NCBI GenBank assembly: GCA_031261625.1
Contig: JAISJG010000013.1
Span: 1-50,712, forward strand
Origin: Candidatus Methanoplasma sp.
Lineage (GTDB): Archaea; Thermoplasmatota; Thermoplasmata; Methanomassiliicoccales; Methanomethylophilaceae
DNA length: 50,712 bases
Reading direction: 5' to 3'
Made by a program: the position numbers and the translations under genes. Below are positions 16,483 through 24,489 of the stretch, in pieces (positions within the stretch are counted from its first letter, which is position 1; each line of letters opens with the position of its first letter). The notes below the pieces were generated by a model that was not told the origin of the DNA, made no database searches, and saw nothing but the letters and a program-made list of their open reading frames with translations.

Positions 16483-17847
16483 TCAACTGAAATCCATTTC
16501 TTTTGTAATTGTTAGAAAATCTTTGAAATTGTCCCCGAAATAGTTGGGGACGGCGATACCGTCATCGAATGCTTCCGGGTGCAGTATCCTTGCGATCAGT
16601 TCTGTGATCTGCACGACCCGCGGTGCCGGATGTGAAGCGAGTGTTGCTGCGGACTCCTCGAAAACGTAAATACGGTCGTTCTTGAATGCACCTGTTCTCT
16701 TCCATTCTGCCGGAAGACCGTCCAGCATCTTCTGGTATTCATCTTGTGTGGGGGATCCTTCATACCCCACAATGAGTATGTAATCGGGATTGTACATCAG
16801 GATCGACTCGCTGTTGACCTGTTGCCAACCGTTGACTGTTTCGTAAATGTTCGTTGAATAGACGAAATCCAGAATGTCGGACAGGTATGTGCTGGATCCG
16901 GACACCCATGGGGATTTGACCGTCGACAGTGTTATCATCACTTTGGGATAGGTTATCAGGAAATCGTCGGCCAGGATATCACTTATTGTTCCGAATGCGA
17001 AATCCATCTCATCAATCACTCTGTCCCTTCCCAACTCGTAACCCATTCCGGTTCCGATGATGTACGTGTTCTCGTAGACGGTCTCGATACTTTCTCCCTC
17101 ATTGGACACGACTACGTTTGTTCCTCTGGCCCTTAGTTTTTCCGCTATTGATATGTGAGCTGCCTGACTGGCCAGGCATACAACGAGATCGGGATTCTCT
17201 TTAACGATCAGCTCGAAGCTCGGATTTGTGTATCCGCCGACTATTGCAATGGCCCCTTTATTCTGTGCCTCTACAAGTGCCCGCGGATAATCGCTGTACA
17301 GATCGGTTCCGACTATGGCATTCAATCCGCCGATAGCGACAACTGTCTCTGTCACGGACGGAGCAAGGGTAACGATCCTTTTCGCCTGGCCGTAACCGTA
17401 GAAATTGACCCCGGTGGAATCTACCGCCGGCATAGGGGTCTGACCGTTCGAACATAATCCCCATGCGACTGCGGAGTAATCTGTCAGTAATATCTCTGAC
17501 GGATCACCTGTCACCTCGGTCCATACGGTCTTTCCCTTTTCCGTTACGTATAATCCCCACGAGGACTGCTGTGAAGCAGTAGGAAAACCATCGATGGAAG
17601 TGACAGTCTTTCCATCGGAATCCAGCACGAATCCCTCCGATGAACATGCGTATTCCAAAGCAGAATAGGCATCGGGATACTCAGAAGCATCCAATGCAGA
17701 ATATGTTATATCCCTGTCACCGAAATCGATGATCAGACCGTCGGCGTTCCTTACATACGATGACGTGGACGACATGGTTACTGCCAGAGAGGCCCCTATC
17801 AGGATAAGCACTAAGGATATCGCCACTTTCGCCGAGTTGTTCTTCAC
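16483..17847 (-). CDS. btuF: Corrinoid-binding protein BtuF fused to N-terminal DUF4430 domain
   Basis: The protein has an N-terminal hydrophobic signal/anchor (KVAISLVLILIGASLAV). A DUF4430 domain at about 35-140 includes YSALEYACSSEGF, QQSSWGLYVTEKGK and VAWGLCSNGQTPMP. The rest is a periplasmic-binding-protein fold of the BtuF/FhuD type, with KRIVTLAPSVTETVVAIG, IVGTDLYSDYPRAL, NPDLVVCLASQAAH and HPAPRVVQITELIARILHPE. It would capture the ligand outside and hand it to the BtuC fusion encoded next. The start at GTG 17847 is preferred because GGTGAA lies five bases upstream. An in-frame GTG at 17856 is the alternative and adds three residues. Confidence 0.88.
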   Translation of the reverse strand: MKNNSAKVAISLVLILIGASLAVTMSSTSSYVRNADGLIIDFGDRDITYSALDASEYPDAYSALEYACSSEGFVLDSDGKTVTSIDGFPTASQQSSWGLYVTEKGKTVWTEVTGDPSEILLTDYSAVAWGLCSNGQTPMPAVDSTGVNFYGYGQAKRIVTLAPSVTETVVAIGGLNAIVGTDLYSDYPRALVEAQNKGAIAIVGGYTNPSFELIVKENPDLVVCLASQAAHISIAEKLRARGTNVVVSNEGESIETVYENTYIIGTGMGYELGRDRVIDEMDFAFGTISDILADDFLITYPKVMITLSTVKSPWVSGSSTYLSDILDFVYSTNIYETVNGWQQVNSESILMYNPDYILIVGYEGSPTQDEYQKMLDGLPAEWKRTGAFKNDRIYVFEESAATLASHPAPRVVQITELIARILHPEAFDDGIAVPNYFGDNFKDFLTITKEMDFS

Positions 17848-17917
17848 GCTGTTCACCGTATGATTATTAAAATGGTTGAAAAGGGTTTGGAATGGGTTTG
17901 TCAGTTTACCTTATTAA

Positions 17918-18736
17918 TCACACCGGAATATCGGCCGGGTCCCCGTTATACTGTACCAGGAACTTGGGGTAGTCGGCACTTTTCAGTGATGACATTCCCT
18001 CGACGGTTGCTTCCCATGCGCCCGCGTTGACACCGTACTGGGCCCAGTAGAGCCAGTTACCTTCGGCATCCTGATCCATTCCGAGTCCGAACAGGGAATC
18101 TATTCCCTGTCCGTATTCTATACTTTCCGTGTTGACGAGCGGCACATTGTACTTGGCACTTGCTTCGTTGAACGCTTTGATCAGTGATTCACTGGAAGAA
18201 CCGTTTATCTTGAAGTACAGTCCAGTCGATGATGCGATCGTGAACACTGTTCCCTTCGTGCTTCCGTCCCAGACCTTCGCATCTTTCGGCGTAGCCGTTC
18301 CTGCGGGTACGACTATTCCGTCCATTGTCCCTTCTCCGTAGATCACAAGGAAATAGTCTGTATCTTTAGAAAGGATGCCAGGCATTGATGCAGTGGCATT
18401 ATATGTCCATGCGTCGTCTTCCCACGAGAACTGTCCCCACCATGAGTAATTATTAGAAACGGGATCCTGGGTTGTGCCTACACCGAATAGTGTACTTATT
18501 CCGTATGGACTTGTCTCAAGTGTTCCTTTGGGATACGCAGAGAATGCATCGACGAACGCATCCTGTACGGTCTCTCCGCTTCCCTCGATCCAGAAATACA
18601 CGCCCTCATCATCCTGGACGAGGAACGTAACCCTGTCTGGATCGCTGTCGTCTCCCTTCAGAAGGAAGAACGCCCCGGCCGCGGCTATAACAACCACGAC
18701 CACAACGATCACTGCTATAATTGTCCCTTTTGCCAT
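17918..18736 (-). CDS. Membrane-anchored protein with two DUF4430 (transcobalamin-like) domains
   Basis: The start at 18736 is set by a strong AGGTGAT ribosome binding site; the frame upstream of it is not needed. The 272-aa product has an N-terminal anchor (TIIAVIVVVVVVIAAAGAFF) and then two related extracellular domains. Domain 1 has VYFWIEGSGETVQDAFVDAF, YGISTLFGVGT and WWGQFSWEDDAWTYN. Domain 2 has LYFKINGSSSESLIKAFNEA, YGQGIDSLFGLG and LYWAQYGVNAGAWE. This is the DUF4430 pattern, related to the C-terminal domain of intrinsic factor and transcobalamin. It is the first gene of the corrinoid uptake operon and a probable surface corrinoid-binding protein. Binding has not been shown and is inferred from the fold family and position. 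Confidence 0.85.
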   Translation of the reverse strand: MAKGTIIAVIVVVVVVIAAAGAFFLLKGDDSDPDRVTFLVQDDEGVYFWIEGSGETVQDAFVDAFSAYPKGTLETSPYGISTLFGVGTTQDPVSNNYSWWGQFSWEDDAWTYNATASMPGILSKDTDYFLVIYGEGTMDGIVVPAGTATPKDAKVWDGSTKGTVFTIASSTGLYFKINGSSSESLIKAFNEASAKYNVPLVNTESIEYGQGIDSLFGLGMDQDAEGNWLYWAQYGVNAGAWEATVEGMSSLKSADYPKFLVQYNGDPADIPV

Positions 18737-18786
18737 ATTATCACCTAAGGCCGATTGCCTATTGGAACTATTAACCAACTCACTTG

Positions 18787-18795
18787 TATAAAAAG
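18787..18795 (-). promoter_or_regulatory. TATA box of the corrinoid uptake operon
   Basis: On the minus strand CTTTTTATA (18787-18795) is about 26 nt before a predicted start site near 18765. This leaves a leader of about 29 nt with the AGGTGAT ribosome binding site before the ATG at 18736. It faces away from the ABC exporter promoter at 18891. No cobalamin-riboswitch-like structure is seen in this short leader. Confidence 0.6.
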
Positions 18796-18890
18796 ACTTG
18801 GAAAATATATCCAACTTGGATGGATAGTATCACTAACCTTACTTCACATCTTCTCCGTCGGACAGGGATTTTCGGAAAAACTACAAAATA

Positions 18891-18899
18891 TCTATAAAG
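18891..18899 (+). promoter_or_regulatory. TATA box, leaderless ABC exporter transcript
   Basis: TCTATAAAG ends about 20 nt before the ATG at 18919, with its centre 24 nt away. Transcription would therefore begin at or next to the start codon. No Shine-Dalgarno sequence precedes this ATG, which fits a leaderless mRNA. Confidence 0.55.
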
Positions 18900-18918
18900 G
18901 GTACCTACATTTTCACTC

Positions 18919-19893
18919 ATGAACGAGCCAGAGTATGCCATTGTTGCAGAGAATCTAACAAGGTCATACAAATCGTTCGTCCCGGGATCCCCTGAAAAAA
19001 TAGCCGTCGACGGCATTTCTTTCAAGGTGAAAAAGGGAGAAATATACGGGATACTCGGACCGAACGGCGCAGGTAAAACAACCACTATAAAAATGCTCTG
19101 CACACTTCTAACACCCACCTCCGGAAAAGCGGAAGTGCTCGGATTCGATGTCGTGAAAGAAAAGAACGTCCGCACGCTCCGCAGACGTATCAACATGGTT
19201 TCCGGAGGAGAAAGAGGCCTCTATTACCGCCTTTCCGGACGCCAGAATCTTGAATTCTTCGCCGACCTTTACAGTATCCCCAAAAAAGATCAGAAAAAGC
19301 TCATTACACACCTTCTCGAACTTGTCGAACTTACCGAATCGGCGGATATCAAAGTAGAAAATTATTCGAGAGGGATGAAACAGAGGATACACATCGCCCG
19401 CGCTCTGATCAACAGTCCGGAGATCCTGTTCCTTGACGAACCTACGATAGGATTGGATCCTGAGATATCGCAGGGCATCAGAGCATTGGTCCGCAAATTA
19501 TCGGACCACGGTACCACAGTCATACTTACCACACATTACATGTTCGAAGCGGAAGAACTGTGCAGCAACATGATCATCCTCTCCCGCGGAAAAGTGGTCG
19601 GGAGAGGGAATGTCGATGAGATCAAAAACTCGATATCCGATGTAACATGCATTCAGATTACAACTGAGGATGATCCGGCGGCAACTGTATCATCCCTAAG
19701 TGCCAGCATAGACATTACAACCAGCAGATTACTCAACGGAAGGTATCTTACAAAACTGAACGTAAGAAAGGAAGACGAGGATCTCGGCTCCTATGAAAGC
19801 GCATTCCTTCCGTACAGGATCAAAAGCATCGGAATAGAGGAGCCTACTTTGGAAGATGCTTATCTCACACTAGTGAGCGGGGACGAAGCATGA
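18919..19893 (+). CDS. ABC-2 type exporter ATP-binding protein
   Basis: A 324-aa ATPase of the DrrA/CcmA-like exporter class. Walker A is GPNGAGKTTTIKM, the signature is YSRGMKQRIHIARAL, Walker B is LFLDEPTIGLD, and the switch His lies in LTTHYMFEAEELC. The C-terminal 100 or so residues form the small extra domain usual in drug, polysaccharide or lipid exporters. It overlaps the first permease gene by four bases (ATGA), so the three genes form a tight operon. The substrate cannot be inferred. Confidence 0.92.
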   Translation: MNEPEYAIVAENLTRSYKSFVPGSPEKIAVDGISFKVKKGEIYGILGPNGAGKTTTIKMLCTLLTPTSGKAEVLGFDVVKEKNVRTLRRRINMVSGGERGLYYRLSGRQNLEFFADLYSIPKKDQKKLITHLLELVELTESADIKVENYSRGMKQRIHIARALINSPEILFLDEPTIGLDPEISQGIRALVRKLSDHGTTVILTTHYMFEAEELCSNMIILSRGKVVGRGNVDEIKNSISDVTCIQITTEDDPAATVSSLSASIDITTSRLLNGRYLTKLNVRKEDEDLGSYESAFLPYRIKSIGIEEPTLEDAYLTLVSGDEA

Positions 19894-20687
19894 ACTTCAG
19901 AGCCGTTTCCGCAGGGTTCAAGCAGCAATACACTCAGTTCTTTGCGGATCCGCAGTGGGTTATACCCAGTCTGGTATCACCGTTCCTTTTCACAATGGTC
20001 ATGCTGTTCATGTACAGCGGCACGGGCAAGGTCGACGGGCCGATCGTATTGCAGGCGGTGCTCGGGGGAGGTGTGCTGGGAATGTGGGCCAACACCCTGT
20101 TCGCTTCCAGCTTCACCATCTCCTACGACAGGATGAACGGTACCATGGAATCCATGATGATCTCGCCGACAGGGATATTCGATATTCTCGTAGGAAGATC
20201 CGCTTGGAACACATTTATCGGATTGGTCAACGCCCTTGCGGTCTTCGTGGTCGCCGAAGTCATGTTCGGAACGAGCCTTACTCTTGCGGATCCCGTACTG
20301 TTCTTCGTTACTCTGCTCCTTACTCTTTTCTCGCTATCCTGCGTAGGAATGCTGATCGCGACCGCATTCGTCCTCACAAGGATGGGGAGAGTGCTTTCGG
20401 TGATTGCGGAATATCCCATATACGTGCTGAGCGGAGCACTTGTTCCCATAACCGTCCTGCCGCACGGGTTGCAGTACGTTTCCTACATCCTCGCTCCGGC
20501 ATGGGGAGTGGATGCCATTAGGGGTGCCGCCATCGGGTCAGGATGGGAAAGCATGTTCGGTACGAGTATCGTGATCGACCTGGCAGTTATGCTCGGATTG
20601 TCCGCCGTAATGCTTGTGATCGCATATTTCATAATGAAGACCGTTGAACGCAAGATATTGAATAGCGGAAGCGCCACGAGGTACTGA
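19890..20687 (+). CDS. ABC-2 type exporter permease (first)
   Basis: The 265-aa protein has six probable membrane helices and the ABC-2 family pattern: FTISYDRMNGTMESMMISP (coupling region), SRMG-like LTRMGRVLSVIAEYPIYVLSG, LPHGLQYVSYILAPAWGVDA and a C-terminal helix VMLVIAYFIM. It pairs with the second permease one base downstream to form a heterodimeric channel driven by the upstream ATPase. No substrate clue is visible. Confidence 0.9.
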   Translation: MNFRAVSAGFKQQYTQFFADPQWVIPSLVSPFLFTMVMLFMYSGTGKVDGPIVLQAVLGGGVLGMWANTLFASSFTISYDRMNGTMESMMISPTGIFDILVGRSAWNTFIGLVNALAVFVVAEVMFGTSLTLADPVLFFVTLLLTLFSLSCVGMLIATAFVLTRMGRVLSVIAEYPIYVLSGALVPITVLPHGLQYVSYILAPAWGVDAIRGAAIGSGWESMFGTSIVIDLAVMLGLSAVMLVIAYFIMKTVERKILNSGSATRY

Positions 20688-20688
20688 T

Positions 20689-21489
20689 ATGAGTGCAACT
20701 CAGACCGCCAGGATCATCGCTTCGACGACGAAGATCACTTTCATTTCGAGATTCACGGTCACTCCGCCGGTGTTCTGGCTCATCCAGATATTGGCGACTA
20801 CATTCTTTACAATGTTCTTCTTCACCGTGCTTGCCGATTATGTTGACAACCCTGAAGCCACGGTTTCGTATGTCGTCATTGGAAATGCGGTCCAAAGTAT
20901 TGCGGCGACCACGTTGTACTCCGTGGCCGAGATACCGAGCGTGGAGAAACACGTCGGTACTTTGGGAGCTTTGATGCAATCGCCTTCATCGATGTTCACG
21001 ATCTTCATCGGAATGTCCGTCTTCAGCATATTCAGCGGAATGGTCAGCGTCACTCTGTCCCTGTCGTATGCGGCGTTCATTTTCGGAGTGAGCTTCGCCA
21101 GCTGTAATTTCCTGGCGGTCATCATAATAATGATCCTTACGTGTCTTTCCCTGACGGGATTGGGGATGGTGATCGGAGGAGTGGGACTCCATCTCAGGAC
21201 ATCGGCGATAATCGCGAACGTCGTCGCATACATCGGGCTTCTGATCAGCGGTGTCAACTTCCCCGTTTCATACCTTCCGGAATGGGTACAGGCCGTCTCG
21301 TACTGCATGCCGCTGACATATGCGGTGGATGCCACCAGGGACGCGGTCAACGGGGCAAGCATCGCCGATCTTGCGGAACCGCTGGGAATGATGATACTTC
21401 TCGGAGCGATATTCTTTGTAATATCTCTGTTCACTTTCAAATACTTCGAAAAAAAATCACGCACGGCGGGGAGACTGGACAGTTTCTGA
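20689..21489 (+). CDS. ABC-2 type exporter permease (second)
   Basis: The 266-aa membrane protein is a paralogue of the preceding permease. It has YSVAEIPSVEKHVGTLGALM in the coupling region, LTGLGMVIGGVGLHLRTSAI, GVNFPVSYLPEWVQAVSYC and PLTYAVDATRDAV, all characteristic of ABC-2 permeases. It begins one base after the previous stop and is the last gene of the exporter operon. Confidence 0.9.
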   Translation: MSATQTARIIASTTKITFISRFTVTPPVFWLIQILATTFFTMFFFTVLADYVDNPEATVSYVVIGNAVQSIAATTLYSVAEIPSVEKHVGTLGALMQSPSSMFTIFIGMSVFSIFSGMVSVTLSLSYAAFIFGVSFASCNFLAVIIIMILTCLSLTGLGMVIGGVGLHLRTSAIIANVVAYIGLLISGVNFPVSYLPEWVQAVSYCMPLTYAVDATRDAVNGASIADLAEPLGMMILLGAIFFVISLFTFKYFEKKSRTAGRLDSF

Positions 21490-21513
21490 CCGCATGTGCG
21501 TGTTAAGAAATAA

Positions 21514-21654
21514 TCATTCCTTCTTCGATAAAAGATGCTGCCGGCCCACCACTTTGAATTCCACCGTGGACGAGAAGGATCTTACAACTTTCCCTTCGGA
21601 CAGTGCTTTGGGATTGATGGGCACTGTTAGATCTCCGTAAAAACAGTTTTTCAT
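21514..21654 (-). CDS. Possible small protein (46 aa)
   Basis: An intact 46-codon frame (ATG 21654, TGA 21514) lies antisense in the gap after the exporter operon. The product reads plausibly as beta-rich and contains GDLTVPINPKALSEGKVV and STVEFKVVGRQHLL. An AT-rich TATA-like stretch (about 21700-21712) lies upstream on the same strand. No clear ribosome binding site is present and I recognise no family, so this is a candidate only. The rest of 21655-21915 shows no gene that I can support. Confidence 0.4.
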   Translation of the reverse strand: MKNCFYGDLTVPINPKALSEGKVVRSFSSTVEFKVVGRQHLLSKKE

Positions 21655-21915
21655 ACAGCGTAACATCACATTATCACAATCTGCAGTACATCACGGATCG
21701 GATTTTTACATAATTCATTGCGCCCATGAACAACGTAATCGGATTGATGGAAGTGTGCGAATAGAATGTACAAATTTAAACATATCTTTCGTCTTATCCG
21801 TTTATTCCGATAATATCACACCCGATCTCAGGAAAAACATCCATTATGTATTTTTCACTATGTTGTATATTCTAAATGCTGATTTCAATTTCTTATATTT
21901 ATCAATTTAGAAAAT

Positions 21916-21929
21916 CGATATATATATCG
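21916..21929 (+). promoter_or_regulatory. Palindromic TATA promoter of the six-gene unknown operon
   Basis: CGATATATATATCG is a perfect 14-base palindrome inside a very AT-rich stretch (about 21840-21950). Its centre is about 26 nt before a predicted start near 21949, which gives a 16-nt leader with the GAGAGGGGC ribosome binding site of the gene at 21965. It is the only evident promoter before the whole 21.9-28.3 kb operon. Confidence 0.6.
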
Positions 21930-21964
21930 CCACATGGATTTTATTTTATAGAAGAGAGGGGCAA

Positions 21965-22612
21965 ATGGCACCGGAAAAAGCAGATACGATAGATAATACC
22001 ATTATTTCTAGGACGAAAGGTACTCCTCCGCAGACTGAACCCAGCCCTCAGACTCCTGTCGGCGAATTCTATTCCGATCTGTCGGAGATCCTGTGCAATC
22101 TGGGAGAGGGACTTGCAGGTGCACAGAAACAACTGGACTATGCCGCACTCAATGCGCAAAAAGAAATACTCAAAGACGAACTTCTGTCCAAGTGCGGAAT
22201 TAATGCGACCTGGTATGTCATGCCGGAGGCGGAGTTCACGCTCAAGATGCAATATTCCATGGTATCGGAAAAGAGTGAACCGAACAGTACGCCCAAAAGA
22301 AGATTTCTGGTAACACCGTCCAATGCCTCCAATAACTTTTACAAAACAGAAACAAAAGAAGAAAGCACGTTACGGATCAGATTCGTCCCGGTACCGTCCC
22401 CTTCAGTCGTAGTTGTCCCCAAAATCATAGGATTGAGCATAGAAGAAGCGAAGAACGTATTGTCTTCGGCAAATGTCAATGCGCTGTTCGAAACGGTTAC
22501 TGGAAAACCGGGCAACGGAAAGACCAGTGAAGTTGTTTACGTATCCGTTGCCGAAGGAGAGATAGTTTTGGCCGATGCTACGATCAATATCAACGTGAGG
22601 AGAAGTGAATAA
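21965..22612 (+). CDS. DUF2589-like core protein with C-terminal PASTA-like domain
   Basis: The 215-aa protein lacks a signal peptide. Its N-terminal half has a helix (YSDLSEILCNLGEGLAGAQK) followed by a beta-rich core with ATWYVMPEAEFTLKMQYSMV and STLRIRFVPVPSP. This matches the core of the next three proteins and resembles the DUF2589 family in outline. The last 65 or so residues look like a PASTA domain: VVVVPKIIGLSIEEAKNVL, then SEVVYVSVAEGEIV and a final INVRRSE strand. PASTA domains usually sit on the outside of bacterial cells, so one on a protein without export signals in an archaeon is odd. It is the first gene of the operon, followed two bases later by the coiled-coil gene. Confidence 0.75.
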   Translation: MAPEKADTIDNTIISRTKGTPPQTEPSPQTPVGEFYSDLSEILCNLGEGLAGAQKQLDYAALNAQKEILKDELLSKCGINATWYVMPEAEFTLKMQYSMVSEKSEPNSTPKRRFLVTPSNASNNFYKTETKEESTLRIRFVPVPSPSVVVVPKIIGLSIEEAKNVLSSANVNALFETVTGKPGNGKTSEVVYVSVAEGEIVLADATININVRRSE

Positions 22613-22614
22613 TA

Positions 22615-23826
22615 ATGACCCCCACTCCCGTCAAATCCCCTCTGGATAGAATCCGTGATTCGGTAAACACGGATTCCGTTCTTACACAGAAAATAGAGTC
22701 ATTGGAAAAGGACAATGCGATTCTCAAGAATAATGCGGAGACCCTGAATAATGAAAAGAATGCACTCGCATCAAAAAATAATTCGTTATCCAGTGAGTTG
22801 AATGCGCTAAGAAACAATCTGGCCAGCCTTCAGAACGAGATCCAGGTCAGAGATAACGTCATACAGACAGATCAGGAAAAATCCTCTGCTTTAACCAAAG
22901 AGAATTCGGAACTCAGATCGAAGGTGGATACGCTATCCAGAGAGATAAGTGGTATGAAAACCACCCCCGGAACGACTGGACCCACAGCAGATGAAAACAA
23001 AGAGATCACTTCTTTGAAAACCGAGATCAGGACCAGGGACAACACCATAACACAGTTGCAGAAGGAAAATGAAAGAACGGTTGCTACATTGAGCAGCGAG
23101 AATACGTCACTGAAATCAAAGATCACTGTACTGTCCAAAGAAGTTGATGAACTCAGAACAGCCAGTACCGGGTTAAGAAATAATGAAAACGTGGAGATTG
23201 CTTCCCTGAAAACCGAGATCAGGACCAGAGACAACACCATAACGCAGTTACAGGAAGATAATAAGAGAACTGCTGCCACATTAGAGAAAGACAATGTTGC
23301 CGTGAGAAAAACAGTGGACTCGCTTAATGCAGAAAACTCGGTTCTCAGATCGAAAGTGGATCTGCTGTCAAAAGAAGTGAGTGACCTGAAGACCTCCGGA
23401 CCGTCAAGATCGGCTACAGAGGTCAACAAAGAAATATCCGACCTGAGGGCTGAGCTCGTGAAATACGGTGACGTTCTTCTGAATGTTCAGAATGAACGCG
23501 ACGAAAATGGAAAGACAGCAGTACGCTATCAGGAAGAACTTCAGAAAGAACGTGAGAACACAAGGAAGAAGCTTAGTAATTCATACACCCCGGAAGATCT
23601 GTCCAATTACTTATCGAAAGTTGTGGACTCGTTCAATACCAGGCCGGTCGGGGATTCTGCCGCCGGAGTTCCTGTATCTTATCTGATAAACGGAATGGAT
23701 GTGGACCTGAAGACACAGGTGTTCACCGACGGAACGGACCTTAAATTCGTTACCGCCGACCCCGCATCCAATAACAGCGAAAGCATGAGCACGTTCAAGA
23801 TATCCATCAGAGCAGTGCCGAAATAA
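22615..23826 (+). CDS. Long coiled-coil protein with C-terminal copy of the shared core
   Basis: Most of this 403-aa protein (residues of about 15-330) is a continuous coiled coil with three imperfect repeats of 62-64 residues, each starting near SLKTEIRTRDNTITQLQ or SLQNEIQVRDNVIQ and ending in a SKVD.LS.E segment. The last 70 residues are different: VSYLINGMDVDLKTQVF followed by MSTFKISIRAVPK. This resembles the beta core of the neighbouring proteins. There is no signal peptide or membrane helix. A GTGAAT ribosome binding site overlaps the end of the previous gene. It may act as a rod or spacer that holds the shared-core proteins together (inference). Confidence 0.8.
   Translation: MTPTPVKSPLDRIRDSVNTDSVLTQKIESLEKDNAILKNNAETLNNEKNALASKNNSLSSELNALRNNLASLQNEIQVRDNVIQTDQEKSSALTKENSELRSKVDTLSREISGMKTTPGTTGPTADENKEITSLKTEIRTRDNTITQLQKENERTVATLSSENTSLKSKITVLSKEVDELRTASTGLRNNENVEIASLKTEIRTRDNTITQLQEDNKRTAATLEKDNVAVRKTVDSLNAENSVLRSKVDLLSKEVSDLKTSGPSRSATEVNKEISDLRAELVKYGDVLLNVQNERDENGKTAVRYQEELQKERENTRKKLSNSYTPEDLSNYLSKVVDSFNTRPVGDSAAGVPVSYLINGMDVDLKTQVFTDGTDLKFVTADPASNNSESMSTFKISIRAVPK
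23011..23253 (+). repeat. Direct repeat inside the coiled-coil gene (192-bp period)
   Basis: A stretch of about 50 bases encoding SLKTEIRTRDNTITQL occurs at 23011 and again at 23203, nearly identical at DNA level. The period is 192 bases (64 codons). A more diverged copy lies at 22825, 62 codons before. High DNA identity between the two later copies suggests recent internal duplication and possible length variation between strains. Confidence 0.7.
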
Positions 23827-23862
23827 ACCTAAACACGGAGAGAAAGAAGAGGGAGGAAATAA

Positions 23863-24477
23863 ATGACAAACGTAGGACAGGAGTTACTGAATGTACCATT
23901 TCCCGAAATGGTAGTGAAATTGGCATCGGCAATAGCCGAGGGTCAGTTCAAAATGGACCAGATAAGCTGCGAGATTGCGAAGAACATGGGGGATGCAAAG
24001 AAATATCCCATTTCCCTTCCCGATGTGACCAACAAAAACGAGGAGATCAAGACTTCTCTCATAGGTGCCGGATTCCAGCCGACATTCTATCAGTTCACGG
24101 ACACCATAATAGAAGTCAAAATGGCAATAACCATGGCTACAAGCTCGGAAGCCTCAATAAAAACGGAGGCAAAAGGAGGATTCGGCTGTTTCTCCGCGTC
24201 GGTGAACGCATCATACAGTTCTAAGTACTCTTATGAGGTAAGCGGGTCCAGTCTTCTGAGAACCAGAATCACCCCCGTACCACCCAGTACCTTCATGCAG
24301 AAACTCCTGGAGATGAAAGCCCAGATGATCCAACAGGAATTCGATCTCCAAATAAAGAAGGCCGAACTGGAAATACAGAAAAAACAGGCAGAAATTGCGG
24401 AAAAGATCGAAGAGGAAAATGGAAAAACTACATCGAACGATGACCCGCCGAAAGATGATCCGGCTGATTCGAAATAA
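23863..24477 (+). CDS. DUF2589-like protein, first paralogue
   Basis: The 204-aa protein has three parts. The N-terminal helical region contains NVPFPEMVVKLASAIAEGQ. The core is IGAGFQPTFYQFTDTIIEVKMAI, then a Gly/Ser-rich segment and SSLLRTRITPVPPS. The tail is a charged helix (QKLLEMKAQMIQQEFDLQIK onward) ending in a Glu/Lys/Asp-rich stretch. It is clearly homologous to the next gene (identical PTFYQFTD and IGAGFQ). The pattern, with an N-terminal helix, an mxIPxl-like strand pair and a late PVP strand, is what I know from DUF2589, a family of unknown function. There is no export signal. The ribosome binding site is a strong GGGAGG. Confidence 0.75.
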   Translation: MTNVGQELLNVPFPEMVVKLASAIAEGQFKMDQISCEIAKNMGDAKKYPISLPDVTNKNEEIKTSLIGAGFQPTFYQFTDTIIEVKMAITMATSSEASIKTEAKGGFGCFSASVNASYSSKYSYEVSGSSLLRTRITPVPPSTFMQKLLEMKAQMIQQEFDLQIKKAELEIQKKQAEIAEKIEEENGKTTSNDDPPKDDPADSK

Positions 24478-24489
24478 GGAGGGATTTAA

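Noticed and set aside
13595..18736. Cobalamin riboswitch in front of the uptake operon
   Set aside because: The predicted leader is only about 29 bases, and no B12-box-like sequence is visible upstream of 18736.
18737..18814. Extension of the double-DUF4430 protein to 18814
   Set aside because: It would run through the TATA box, and the ATG at 18736 has a perfect AGGTGAT site followed directly by the membrane anchor.
21490..21915. tRNA or other known RNA in the gap before the unknown operon
   Set aside because: No T-arm-like GTTCGAA motif or cloverleaf was found; only a possible 46-codon frame and AT-rich promoter sequence.
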